NCBI RefSeq assembly: GCF_028640845.1
Contig: NC_080540.1
Coordinates: 134,816,420-134,880,419 of the forward strand
Length of the DNA stretch: 64,000 nt
From: Ahaetulla prasina
Lineage: Eukaryota; Chordata; Lepidosauria; Squamata; Colubridae
Direction: 5' to 3'
Position 1 is the first letter of the stretch; each line of letters starts with the position of its first letter. A model generated the notes under the pieces. The model had not been told where the DNA came from, made no database searches, and saw only the letters and a program-made list of their open reading frames with translations. Both the position numbers and the translations under genes were made by a program. Shown here piece by piece: positions 51,180 to 62,069 of this stretch.

Positions 51180-51625
51180 AACTGCTAGAGACACGGAGTG
51201 CAACAGCATATCCATACTGATGTCAACCCTGAAGCTGACCTGACCGAAGCCATTTTGAACCACTTAAGTGTTACCACACTGGAGCCGAAGGATAGGGAGG
51301 AGGGATTTGACATAGAGGGGATTCTGTAGCCAAAACAAAATATTTTCTCTTGGGAACCAAGGACATTCTCACACCTGGTCGGAGGAAGCGGAGTGATGCT
51401 ACCTGGCTGCCAGCCTGCACCGTGATTGGACCACGTGATTGATTGTTTTGAGAAAGTAAAAACACTTTTACTTTTAATTAGGTGAAAACCGTGGGAGACT
51501 TCAGGGTCGGTTTTTACCAGGTATGTGGCAATATGATATTTCCAATAAAGCTATTCTTTCCAGGAATCTACCTGCCTCCAGTTTTGCTTGCTGTGGATCT
51601 ATTACTTGGAACCCTGACAACTGAC
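51180..51625 (+). repeat. LTR-like fragment (possible solo LTR)
   Basis: AAGCCATTTTGAACC, an AATAAAG signal near 51544-51550 followed by T-rich sequence, and an end GGAACCCTGACA are typical of retroviral-type LTRs. Target duplication and exact start were not found. Confidence 0.35.
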
Positions 51626-52526
51626 TCAATCCTTATGATCATGCAAAATTATCATTTCTGTGGAATTGACACATGAAAAAAGTGAAGTAGTTTTTTCATT
51701 GGTAAACGTGGGCTGACTAACAGGCATATCTTTTCATGCAATTAGTAAGCTCAAATGATGGCTTCTTGTTTCCTTGAAGATTGCAATGTCATTCCCCCCA
51801 AGGTGCAGATTGGTAATATTTTACTTATTGATGTCTAGACATGTGTCTGGCAGCAATGAGTGTCTCATATTCTCCTTTACAAAAGAGAGCTTAACATGTT
51901 CTTTACAAAACAATGAAGTTCTAATAGCTACTTCTGAAAACTAGTGAGAAGGTATTAAGTTGTAGGCTACTGGATATTTTGTTCAGTATGTGTCACCTTT
52001 GCTGATTTGGTTGTCATCACTGAGAAATTTGCTTCTTAAGAGACAAGATAGGCATTTTCTTACAATTTTATTGTGCTAAATGAATTAACCAAAAAAAAAA
52101 AATGTGTAAATAGATACAACAGTATTAAGGTCTCAATGTTAACTTCAAACTTCATCATCACCAAAGTGGAGAAAAAACGCAGGAAAAGTTAGGAACTGAA
52201 CAATTCTAAGACTTTGATTATATTCATATTCATATTGAAAATTCTTCATTGTCCCATGATTTAAAATGCTAATTCAAAGTTGACAGAAAATATATCAACA
52301 ATTCATTGTTGCATTTTTTTCTAGTGTTAATTCTTTGATCCAACCCCAATTTCCGAAAAATCCATGGTCCTGTTAGCAAAGAAGAATATATGCATTCTAA
52401 CACATTGTTATTAATCCAAAAATCCAAAATCATATGAATTATTCGGTTGATATCAATAGAAAAAGGGACAATAATAGAACAAGATCAGAGTTGTTAATGA
52501 ATACTAAATTATATTTCCAACAACAA
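51626..52526. other. Intergenic, no feature recognised
   Basis: AT-rich, no gene or repeat recognised. Confidence 0.45.
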
Positions 52527-52534
52527 GTGTAGTG

Positions 52535-53052
52535 CTGTGGTAGTCAACCTGGTCCCTATGCCCACTAGTGGGCATTCCAGCTTTCATGGTGGGCGGTAGG
52601 GGTTTTCTGATACTGAAGCACTTTCCTTTTTTTTTATTTAATTGACTTTTTAAAAAAATTTCATAGCATTATTTAAAAACATTTTCATTAGGTTTTCATA
52701 AAATTCCCCATGACAATTTAAATTTCTGAAAATATACTATTTGTATCACCCGCGCATAAATTTAGTTCACGTTACGTAAGTGAAACTAAATGGCGCTATA
52801 GTGCGACTGCAAACAAAAGAGCCTTGTCCTAGAATAGCTTGCACATCTCCGCCCCACACCACCCAGCTGTAACTGACAAGCAGAGCTGGTAGCTGGCGCC
52901 CCCACCCCCAAACCCAATCCATGATGCACGAGAGGCATGCGCAGACGACGATACACGGCGCATTACTGTGGAACCGGTGGGTGGTTAGAAAATTTTACTA
53001 CTAATACAGATACAAAAGTGGGCCGTAGGTATAAAAAGGTTGACTATCCCTG
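52535..53052. mobile_element. hAT-type nonautonomous transposon (518 bp)
   Basis: CTGTGGTAGTCAACCTGG and AAAGGTTGACTATCCCTG ends, with a perfect 8-bp TSD GTGTAGTG (52527-52534 and 53053-53060). A different family from the CAGTGGTG MITEs. No transposase frame inside. Confidence 0.9.
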
Positions 53053-53060
53053 GTGTAGTG

Positions 53061-53557
53061 TAATCAGCCGGTATTAATATGTTTTTCAGGCAGCCAATAA
53101 ATCAGAAGCATTATCTTAAACCCATTGGAAGATTGTAGAAATTTTATATTGTTTTAATGCAATTTCTCTTCATTTACTAAGCCAGAATGTTCTACCTTAT
53201 TATCCCCGAAGCTGAGTAAAAAAACAATTTCATCAATTTCTTATTATCAAGGGCAAGTGGCTTAGGAAGTACATTTAATTCCTCCAAAATCTCTATTTGT
53301 ACTGGATTTTCGGAAGCTATAATAGCACCTGAACAAATAAACTGAATAAGAAATACTGAAGTTGAATGAACTGCCAACAAGCATTCTGAAGTAAATGAAT
53401 TTCTTTTTTAATTTTACAAAAGTATTATTTGATAGAATGCTTCAGAAATGAGTTGATCGAAGTAATAATGCTGTGAGAAGCTTGATTGGAATTATTTTAC
53501 AAGAATCTCAGGAAAAAAGCAATCAAAATTATATCTGCGATCTATTATGTCCCATAT
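53061..53557. other. Intergenic, no feature recognised
   Basis: Nothing recognised. Confidence 0.45.
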
Positions 53558-53952
53558 AGATAGTCCTTCTTACAATCAAAATTGGGTCCAGGATTTTGGA
53601 GGCTAAATAAACAATTGTTAAACGAATTGCACCCAATCTTACAACCTTTCTTGCTATAGTTGTCAAGGGAATCATTGTGATCAATAAGTGTATTTGGCTT
53701 CAATGGAATTGATTTTGCTTGTTAGAAGCTGACTGAGAAAGTTGCAAATGGTGATCATGTGACTCTAGGATATTTCAGCTATTATAAATATATGCCGGTT
53801 GCCAAGTGCCCCGAATTTGGATTGCACAGCCATGGGGATGCTACAGCAGTTGTAGGACTGGTGTGAGGACTGGTCATAAATCCACTTTGTTCAGTGCCGT
53901 TTTAACTTTGAACGATTGCTAAACGAATGGTTGCTAGTTGAAGACTACCTAT
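53558..53952. mobile_element. MITE, 'AGGTAGTCC' family, copy 6 (diverged)
   Basis: ATAGTCCTTCTTACAATC to GTTGAAGACTACCT. Internal landmarks GCCATGGGGATGCTACAGC and GTGATCATGTGACTC are recognisable despite many changes. Confidence 0.75.
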
Positions 53953-54131
53953 ATATGTTTTGCAGCATTAAAACACAGGTATTGAAACTGATCCAGAGAT
54001 TTCTCAATATTGTTACTAACCAGAATTCATCTGGGACAAATTATTCTTGAATTGAATCCAAAGAAAAACTGAATTGTGAGGTTCCTTATTCCAGCTCCTA
54101 ACCACACAAGGATTAATGCCTAAACATAAGA

Positions 54132-54690
54132 AAGCCACTTTGGTCTAGTGGTTAAGGTACTGCCGGAAGTTAAATCCTACCCCTCTCCTAGAAAATGAAA
54201 TATTTTAGGAAATATTAAAAGGGCAGAATATTTCCCCTAAAAGGGAGGCAAAAACTCAGCCCCCCCACCCCTTTGTTAATGGGCCATTAAGGTCTATTCT
54301 ACATAACATAGATCTACCTCCTTCAGGCAGAGCCATTTAATTGCCATTCATTGCATCACCCAGCAAGACTCAACCAAACTTCACACACAGACAACCTAAA
54401 AAGCTAGCTATGATCTCTGACAGCAACCAATCAGGATACTCTTCCTGTGCCCCAGGAAGTTCAAAGTCAGAGAGGGTATAAAATCCAGGGACTCTCAGCA
54501 CCTTTTCCCATTTTTTGCCCAAGATCTCCAAGGCATGTGATCCTGTTCATTAATAAACCTTTCCAAACAACTTCCATGAATTCAGTGTCTTTTTCCCCAC
54601 TTGGAACTGAACCCAGAAGGACATTTCTTCCAACAGTACCAGGCTAGAAAGTGGGAGACAGGGAGTTCTAGTCCCGCCTTGTGTATAAAA
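54132..54690 (+). repeat. tRNA-derived SINE split by a solo LTR
   Basis: Head GCCACTTTGGTCTAGTGG and TTAAGGTAC precedes the LTR. CCAGGCTAGAAAGTGGGAGA and GAGTTCTAGTCCCGCC (box B) follow it. Removing the LTR and one TSD restores the SINE order. Confidence 0.8.
54161..54635 (+). mobile_element. Solo LTR (ERV or Gypsy type), 475 bp
   Basis: Begins TGCCGGAAG and ends CTTCCAACA (imperfect inverted TG...CA termini). Flanked by the 4-bp TSD GTAC (54157-54160 and 54636-54639). Contains TATAAAA near 54477 and AATAAA near 54553-54558, in the expected order for a + strand LTR. No internal region remains, so it arose by LTR-LTR recombination. Confidence 0.85.
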
Positions 54691-54786
54691 ACCATTTCAG
54701 TGCTTTTGGGGCACTCTGCCCTGCTCACTTCGTTATTGTTTTGGGGGAAATAGGAGAAAGAAGGTTGGTGGATATTTCACCTTGAG

Positions 54787-54936
54787 GCAGGAAAGAAAAA
54801 AGAAAAGAAAGGAAGGAAGGAAGGAAGGAAGGAAGGAAGGAAGGAAGGAAGGAAGGAAAAAAGAAAGAAAGAAAGAAAGAAAGAAAGGAAGGAAGGAAGG
54901 AAGGAAGGAAGGAAGGAAGGAAGGAAGAAAGAAAAA
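54787..54936. repeat. (GGAA)/(GAAA)n polypurine microsatellite
   Basis: About 150 bp of pure purine on the + strand, switching GGAA to GAAA to GGAA blocks. All ORFs here are low-complexity artefacts. Confidence 0.95.
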
Positions 54937-55251
54937 GATCTGAATGTGTGGAAAGTTAAATGTATCTTCCCTCACAAGTAATTGTGATTTGTGCACTGAA
55001 AATCTCACAGAATGATCTGTAAACCTGACTGATCCGGATTTTTGTTGCCTTGTTCTATAGATTGTCCCTCTTTCCTGTTCCTCACATCCTATTTCTTCAT
55101 TTGCTGTTTCATTTTACTGTATTTGTCAGCCACAGATTGTCTACTTCATAGATCATAGCTAGACCTTTAATCGGAGTCAAACTGATTCTGAAAAATTTCT
55201 GCCTTTTCCAGTCTATTTCTTTTTTTCACTCTGTCGACACAAGAGAGAACT

Positions 55252-55800
55252 TGTTCTGTTTCCCTTCCCCCAATACTCCCAGCAAAGAGTCCGTCAGAGG
55301 CCTTCCTTTTTTTTCCCTTTTATTTACATAGATACATGTCCTGGCCACGTCTACCCACGGGCCTGCCAAGTTTCTGGAGATAACGAGGAAATTATAGATA
55401 AGGCCAGAATTACTCACGAATATATTCTTCCCTCCATGAAATAGTTAGCTCGCGCCAAATTCATTGCTTTGTCCGAGACAAAAAACCAGGAAGTCCCGCC
55501 TCCTATTTATAGTCTCTGCAGATGTCACTGCATGACAATTATGACTTGGCTTTGTCCCAACTCTTCCGCTGCTGCGCACGCCGATCAAGCCTTCGTAATC
55601 TTGCGTCCCTCCAAAACTGTTCTTGGGGCGTTGCCAAATCAGAAGAAGGCCCGGGAGAATCAGGCCGTGCCGGCCCCTCCCTTTGAGTGGGTGCCAGGGA
55701 GGGAGAGGGCTCAAGAGAAACAGGGCTTGCCAGGTCTTCTCCCTCATTTTCTGAATCATCCGAGTCCAGGAGTCTGGGTCCAGGAACCTGGGTCACAACA
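55252..55800 (-). repeat. 3' LTR of the Gypsy element
   Basis: 549 bp; contains the same TATA, start-site and polyadenylation motifs as the 5' LTR. It also supplies the stop for the last pol frame (at 55539). Confidence 0.92.
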
Positions 55801-56615
55801 CTATCCCTCACCGCAGGGCCCTTCCCCCGGGGCTGACGATCGGGATGCGGTCGGGCTGGGTTCTGCTCATGGAAGGCCTGCACCAGGTCAGGGGCATGAA
55901 CGTCGGAGGCATCTACCCAGGAGAAATCAGTCCCGTATCCCTTCCACGCGATCAAATATTGGAAACGACCCTTTAGCCAGCGAGAGTCTCGTACGCTGTG
56001 GACTTCGTATTCCTCCGACCCGTCCTCGGCGACAGTGACGGGTGCTGTTGGGCACCGAAGGGGACTCGGTGTGGCCTCAGGAACCAGAAGGGACCGTGAA
56101 AACGGGTGGATCCGCATGGATCGTGGCAGGGTCAGTCGGTAGGCTACCGGGTTGATGACTGCCTCGACAGGGAACGGGCCGATGAATCGGTGGTCCAACT
56201 TTACCGCCGGTCGGACGGGAGGTGTTTGGTGGAGAGCCACACCGGTCTCCAACTGCCAGCGGGGCGTTGCCCGTCGGGAGCGGTCAGCGGACCGTTGTAG
56301 TCCTCCTTTGCCCGATTCAGCTGCTGACGTACCAACTGTTGGACCGCATGCAATTCCGTCAGGAAGGTCTGCGTTCGGGAACAGGAGAGTCCGGTGGTGC
56401 CAGAGGAAGAGCCGGATGGTACCCCACATTGGCAAAGAACGGGTCATCTGAGTAGAGGTGTGCTGAGAGTTGTTAAAAGCAAACTCCGCCAGAGACAGGT
56501 AGTCGGCCCAGTTGTCCTGTTGCTGGTTGATGAAGCAACGGAGATACTGTTCCAGTATACCGATGACCTTCTCTGTACCCCGCCGGTCTCCGGATGGTGC
56601 GATGACGACAGACAT
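55539..56615 (-). pseudogene. Gypsy pol 3' part: integrase C-terminal region and chromodomain
   Basis: 358-codon open frame, the longest in the element. It includes the integrase segment [13 protein letters not shown], the GPF-type region (FIGPFPVEAV), and a chromodomain at about 55860-56012 (YEVHSVRDSR, YLIAWKGYG, SWVDASDVHAP) with aromatic residues where the histone-binding cage would lie. Chromodomains on integrase are known to steer integration toward particular chromatin. The frame runs on into the 3' LTR. The integrase catalytic core lies upstream in other frames. Confidence 0.85.
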
Positions 56616-57326
56616 ACCTGCACCTCCAACGCGCCATCAGGCTCTTCCAGAAGCGGGCTGTGAACTGAACTCAGCGGTCCGAAACCACCCTGTCCGGTAG
56701 ACCATGGAGGCGGAAGATGTGCTGCAGAAAGAGACGGGCGTTTTGCGGCTGTGGGCAGTCCGCGGCATGGGATGAAGTGTGCCATCTTGGTGAGCATGTC
56801 CACCACCACCAGCACCGTGGTGAACCCAGAGGACGGCGGCAGGTCTGTCAGGAAATCCATAGAGATCGCCCCAGGGTCTGTCGGGTGTCGGCAAGGGCTG
56901 GAGGAGCCCGGGAGGGGCCCCGTGGCGGTCTTGGCTTGCCGGCACGGTACGCAGGATGTCACGAGGCATGTATATCATGCCGCACTGGGCCACCAAAAGG
57001 TCCGTGTCACCAGGTGGAGGGTCTTGAAGAACCCAAAATGTCCTGCTGCAGGGTTGTCGTGGCACTGGGTCATGACGAGGGCTCGGAGTGGTCCTGTGGG
57101 TACATATAATCGCCCAAACTTGAGTAAGTCCTCCTCCAAGGTCCAAGGAGACGTGGGGCCCACCTCCGCTCTCCTTTGCTGCGACCAGGCGTCCTGGCGC
57201 TGCGCCTCGCACCTGGGCCCGCAAGTCCACTGGCTCCCGTGCTGCGGCCAAGGCTTCTGCCGCAGCACTGTCCGTGGAGGAAGGGGTCCTTGGCGCAGAG
57301 GTACTCTGGCTTGCGGGACAGGGCAT
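56444..57326 (-). pseudogene. Gypsy integrase core, frameshifted
   Basis: The catalytic-core region can be followed in two frames: [15 protein letters not shown] and [14 protein letters not shown] (the first D of the DDE triad lies in the MDF motif), with an upstream HHCC-like zinc region near 57000-57100. Several frame changes disrupt it. Confidence 0.75.
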
Positions 57327-57770
57327 CCGCCCTCCGGTTGTGACCGCTGGGAATGTAGGTCACGCGGAAGTTGAACCGGCAAAACAACGACCACCGGATC
57401 TGCCGCTGGTTTAACTTCCGAGCTGTGGTGAGGTGCTCGAGATTCCGATGGTCCGCTCGACCTCCACCTGATGTCGGGCCCTCCAGATGGTGTCGCCAAG
57501 CCTCGAATGCAGCCTTGATAGCCAGCAACTCTTTTCCCAGATAGTGTAGTTGCGCCGGAAGGGTTGAGTTTCCGGGAGTAGTAAGCGCAGGAAAAAGTGT
57601 GCCACCATTCGCCGGAGCCTGTAGCAGCACCGCTCCCAGAGCCACATTGACGCGTCCGTTTCCACCACAAAAGGCCGGAGCGGGTCGGGATGCCTCAGGA
57701 CGGGTTCCGTGACGAAGGCTTTCTTGAGGGCTGTGAATGCTTCTTGCTGCGGGGACCCCACCGAATGCAA
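57070..57770 (-). pseudogene. Gypsy RNase H domain, frameshifted
   Basis: VVETDASMW near 57640-57660 is the catalytic Asp motif of Ty3-type RNase H. The second frame carries [19 protein letters not shown] and FNFRVTYIPSGHNRRADAL, the canonical end of the domain. Frames shift between these blocks. Confidence 0.8.
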
Positions 57771-57868
57771 CCTTCTTCCTGAGGAGCTGGGTAAGTGGAG
57801 CTGTCAGTGTGGCGAAGCCCGGATGAAGGTCCGTAGTAGTTGGCGGCCCAGTAGGCGCTGAACATCCT

Positions 57869-58620
57869 TCACCCGACGAGGGCTTCCCAGCTACACAAAG
57901 CTTCTACTTTACATGGGTCCATGGCTATGCCTCGGGCGAGATGATATGCCCGAGGAATTCTATGGAAGTCCGGAAGAAGACGCATTTCTCCAGCTTCGCA
58001 TTGAGTTGTTGCTCCATAGCGTTGCAGAACCAGACTGACGTGTCGAAGGTGGCTTTCCTGGACCGAGTAAATCAGGATGTCGCCGAGGTAGATAACCACG
58101 AACCGATCCAACATGTCTCGAACACGCTGCTCATGAAGTGCTGAAAACGGCGGGAGCATTGGTCAACCCAAATGGCATGACAGTGTATTCGTAGTGTCCG
58201 TATCGGGTGCCGAATGCCGCCTTCCATTCGCCTCCTTCTCGTATCCGCACCAGGTTGTAGGCCCCGGAGATCGAGCTTGGTGAAGATCGTGGCCTCCGCA
58301 ACCTTTCCAGTAGCTCCGGGATGAGCGGCAGGGGTAGCGATTCCGCACCGTAATGGCGTTTAGCCGGCGGTAATCACAGCATAGGCGCAAGTCCCCTGTC
58401 TTCTTCTTCACAAAGAGGACCGGGGCCGAGAGGGACTTTGAAGGCGGATGAACCCTCGGGCCAGGTTTTTGTCCAGGAAGTCCCTGAGGCGGCCAACTCG
58501 GGCTCCGACATGGAATACAGGCGTCCCACAGGCAGTGGTGCGTTGGGCAGAAGGTCCACGGGCAATCGTAGGGCCGATGCGGGGTAGTCGGTCCGCCTCC
58601 TTCTCGCTGAACACGCCGGG
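57869..58620 (-). pseudogene. Gypsy reverse transcriptase, frameshifted, YLGD in place of YxDD
   Basis: RT blocks [41 protein letters not shown] and the catalytic-site motif near 58079-58090 can all be found in order, in different frames. The catalytic motif reads YLGD, an Asp-to-Gly change in the first of the two essential aspartates. Confidence 0.8.
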
Positions 58621-58899
58621 CGAAGTCCGTCAGCTCAGGAGGCAAGGTGATGGCAGCGGTGGGGCGTTCTGGCCGGCACAGGTGTGGCGGATGTGATCGA
58701 CGCACTGCAGACTCGGGAAAGAGATGGCGTTCGCGACCAGGCCACCTGAGGATCGTGGGTCCAAGCCAGGCCAACCCAAGGACCAAGGGAAAATGAAGGT
58801 CCGCCGTGACATAAAACTGGATCGCCTCCTCATGGTCCCCAATAGCCAGGCGCAAAGGCTGGGTGGCGAATTTAATGGGGCCGGACACCAGTTCTCGCC

Positions 58900-59041
58900 C
58901 ATCAATTGTCTCTACCGCATCGGAGGGTCCACGGAACCACGGGACCGCAAACTGGGTCACAAAGGCCTGGTCCATAAAGTTTGTTGTGGCCCCTGAGTCC
59001 ACCAGCGCATGCGCCTGGAGCCCGTCCGACTGGTTCCCCAA
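58900..59041 (-). pseudogene. Gypsy aspartic protease remnant
   Basis: [12 protein letters not shown] near 58960-59000 is the retropepsin active-site motif (DSGAT). It follows the Gag region and precedes RT, the normal Ty3 order. Confidence 0.75.
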
Positions 59042-59125
59042 CCATATCCGTGTGTCCAGAATCAGATGCCGAGGGGCCCAGAGTCTACTTCCGCAACGCC
59101 CAGTGGGGCTTAGTACGTGCCCGAC

Positions 59126-60057
59126 CTAGGGTTTCCCGAGGTCGGGCCTGCCCGCTTCCGATTGGTCACGCTGTGATTCGGGACCGGCGTCGTGCCCCAC
59201 TTCGCTTTCTGGGGCAAGAAGCGGCGAAGTGGCGGGCTCCCACAGTACAGGCACAATCCCCTTGGCGCCTCGGTTCCGCTCCTGGGCTGTTAGGCGAGGT
59301 CTGGCCGCTCCCAACTCCATGGGCTCTTCCGCAGTGGTTACAAAACGTGGGCGACCCTGGGTGCTGGTGGTGCAGGAAGTGGGGTGCAGATGTCGACGGA
59401 GGGTCCCGGGGTGCGACGGACGGTCGCCGTTGCAGACGGGCATCGAGGCGGAGACAAAGGGCACCAAGTTGTCGAGGGTCCGCGGCGCCCACGCGGGCCA
59501 GCTCGTCTTGCAATTCCTCTGAGAGTCCCTCCTGAACGCGGCCCACCAGCGCTGCATCATTCCAGTCAGAGTCCTGGCACAAAAGACGAAATTCGCGATG
59601 TACTCCTGCAGGGGCGTTTCCCTTGACGGAGTTCCTTAAGGCGCCTGGTTGCCGTCAGCATTCGAACGGGTCCTCATACATGGTGCGAGGTGCTGCCAAA
59701 ACGCTGTTGGTCCGCCAGCAGGGGCTGTCCTGGAGCAAGAGGGCGTGGCCCATCGAGCAGCCGAGCCGGAAAGAAGGTTAATCACGAAGGCCACCTTAGC
59801 CCGGTCGTCTGGGAAATCCTCTGGCCTCATAGCCATGTAGAGCTGGCACTGTCCCAAGAAGGTCGGGAACATCTCAGGCTGCCCAGAAAACTTATCCGCA
59901 CGGTTATCGGGCACTGCGGCGAGGAGGAGGTGGGAGGATGGGGGCTGCAGGCACATTCCTGGCAGCAAGTTGGCCTGCCAAGTGAGCCACTTGCTGCTGG
60001 AGCTGTTGATTAGCCGCGTAGCTGCTCTAACTGCTGCTGTACCTGCTGCTGATCCAT
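59126..60057 (-). pseudogene. Gypsy gag, frameshifted
   Basis: The ATG at 60057 opens a Gln-rich start that stops after 15 codons because of a frame change. Capsid-like blocks follow (KFSGQPEMFPTFLGQC, DRAKVAFVINLLSGSAA, WNDAALVGRVQEGLSEEL), and a degenerate zinc-knuckle end (RHFAASCPRK). These sit in alternating frames. Sushi-lineage Gag is the assembly and RNA-packaging protein of the particle. Confidence 0.8.
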
Positions 60058-60082
60058 CTTTGGTGGAAGATGTTTTAGTCAG

Positions 60083-60094
60083 GTCTTGGACAAA
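60083..60094 (-). promoter_or_regulatory. Gypsy primer-binding site, self-priming type candidate
   Basis: One nucleotide inside the 5' LTR the minus strand reads TTTGTCCAAGAC. This does not start with TGG as tRNA-primed elements do. It pairs 11 of 12 positions with GTCTCGGACAAA in the LTR (60307-60318). Confidence 0.6.
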
Positions 60095-60095
60095 A

Positions 60096-60639
60096 TGTTC
60101 TGTTTCCTTCCCCAATACTCCCAGCAAAGAGTCCGTCAGAGGCCTTCCTTTTTTCCTTTTATTTACATAGATACATGTCCTGGCCACGTCTACCCACGGG
60201 CCTGCCAAGTTTCTGGAGATAACGAGGAAATTATAGATAAGGCCAGAATTACTCACGAATATATTCTTCCCTCCATGAAATAGTTAGCTCGCGCCAAATT
60301 CATTGCTTTGTCCGAGACAAAAAACCAGGAAGTCCCGCCTCCTATTTATAGTCTCTGCAGATGTCACTGCATGACAATTATGACTTGGCTTTGTCCCAAC
60401 TCTTCCGCTGCTGCGCACGTCGATCAAGCCTTCGTAATCTTGCGTCCCTCCAAAACTGTTCTTGGGGCGTTGCCAAATCAGAAGAAGGCCCGGGAGAATC
60501 AGGCCGTGCCGGCCCCTCCCTTTGAGTGGGTGCCAGGGAGGGAGAGGGCTCAAGAGAAACAGGGCTTGCCAGGTCTTCTCCCTCATTTTCTGAATCATCC
60601 GAGTCCAGGAGTCTGGGTCCAGGAACCTGGGTCACAACA
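60096..60639 (-). repeat. 5' LTR of the Gypsy element with promoter
   Basis: 544 bp. On the minus strand TATAAATAGG (60350-60341) lies about 32 nt before GTCTCGGACAAA (60318), the likely transcript start. AATAAA at 60163-60158 would define the R/U5 end. Confidence 0.9.
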
Positions 60640-60644
60640 GAACT

Positions 60645-61246
60645 CATCTATTTTCTTAGAAGCACAATGGCACACGCCTGTCAAGGAAGGGGATTTTTTC
60701 GTTCTCCCTAAAGTATGTGTCTGTACAGGTGCACACGATCTGTCCTCTACTGAGTCACTAATCCAAGATTACTGTTTGGTAAAATGAAAAGTGGGAGTTT
60801 TTCAGGCATTTCCCCTTCTAATCCTAAAAAAATACAGTGGCTGCATTTTCTCCACTTGACACTGGAGTGAAGTTGGTGTATTCTTTCCCATTGTTGGTAT
60901 TTGGGAATGACCCACTTTGCAGGAAATCTGGCCTCTATGGGCCTCTTATGCATGGCTCAAGAAAGGCTCCTGTGTTCACACAGTCCTTCAGAAGAAACCA
61001 GAGCATATGGGTGTTTTGTATACAGACAAATAGAACCCTTGTCAGCCCAGATCAATGTTGTCTGTTTTCTAAATTGGAAATATTATCATTTTTTGTTGTT
61101 GCTTAGAAGGTCTTCTCTCCCACTCCAGCTACTGTAACAGGTGGCACAGAACCATGTGTAAAGACAGTGGGAAAAGATCCTTCTGTAACTGTATAATTGC
61201 TATATTTGTTAATGTTAACAGCTTGAGTTGCTTTCATAAACAACTC
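60645..61246. other. Intergenic, no feature recognised
   Basis: No gene or repeat recognised. Confidence 0.45.
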
Positions 61247-61671
61247 AGTACAGATAATCCTCGATTTACGCCCACAATGGAACTTGCCCATTATGGTTGT
61301 GACAGTTGTAAAGCAGATCATCATGTAATCGACCTGATTTTATGACCATTTCTTGTGGCAAGCATTATGTGAATACCACGGGCTAAAGCCCCCACTACAG
61401 TTGTTAAATGGCTGCCACAGTGTTAAATAAACTCATTGTTTGCGGTGTGGAAGTAAACATCAGTTTTCAGTAAATCACAGTTACATGGCTGCAGGGCACT
61501 GCAAACAGCTTAAATGCGGACCAGTTGCCTAGCATCCAAAACGTAATGTGATCTTGGGGCAGGAAGCAGCCACTGGAATTTTAGAACTGAGTTGAAAATA
61601 TCTTTTGGAGGGTCCCTAGTAACTCTGAGTAGTTGCTAAGCGGCCTCTTATAAGTGGAAGACTACCTGTAT
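61247..61671. mobile_element. MITE, 'AGGTAGTCC'-related, diverged copy 7
   Basis: CAGATAATCCTCGATTTACG to TAAGTGGAAGACTACCTG keeps the terminal inverted repeats. The interior is quite different from the other copies, suggesting a separate subfamily. Confidence 0.6.
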
Positions 61672-62064
61672 GTTAGTAATATTTCCTAGTAACATGAGTG
61701 AATTGATAGGAGCTACTTATTTAGCTAGTGTAGGAGATAGGGTTAGGTCACTGATTAAGTGAGTCTGTCCCTCCCACTCCCTCCCCATTGATGAAGGAGC
61801 ACTGACTGGCTTGGTGATCTCAACATGTCTGCTTCATTTCAAGGTTGGCAGCCTGGAAGATGATTGCAGGTCAGTTTGCACTTGCTTTGAAAGAACTGGA
61901 AATGAAAAGCATTGGAGATGTGGAGGCGTTTTGTACACATAATGGAGGATGCTTTGATCAATACGTGAGCTTCCTGTGATCCTCTGATTAAAAAGAAGCA
62001 GCAGAGAGGAAGAAAGCATTTGCTTTATGTTTCTACATTGCTTTCTTTTTTCGTAGCAGACAGG
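61672..62064. other. Intergenic, no feature recognised
   Basis: Nothing recognised. Confidence 0.4.
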
Positions 62065-62069
62065 ATTAA

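Larger units (their letters stand above)
55247..60644 (-). mobile_element. Ty3/Gypsy chromovirus-type LTR retrotransposon, structurally complete
   Basis: LTRs at 55252-55800 and 60096-60639 with TGTT...AACA ends are flanked by the 5-bp TSD GAACT (55247-55251, 60640-60644). The minus-strand order is gag, protease, RT, RNase H, integrase, chromodomain. That order and the chromodomain identify a chromovirus (sushi/Tf1-like lineage). Gag resembles the family from which vertebrate PEG10/RTL genes derive. The interior occupies all three minus-strand frames in succession, with at least eight frame switches, so no intact protein can be read. LTRs differ by about one substitution and five indel bases. 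Autonomous activity is not expected from the sequence as given. Confidence 0.93.

Noticed and set aside
54733..55008. 91-codon minus frame of Ser/Phe/Pro/Leu repeats
   Set aside because: Translation of the GGAA/GAAA microsatellite; no coding signal.
55469..56038. 189-codon + strand ORF across the Gypsy LTR
   Set aside because: Antisense shadow of the integrase/chromodomain frame and LTR, with no family resemblance. The near-identical LTR copy gives the same artefact at 60308.
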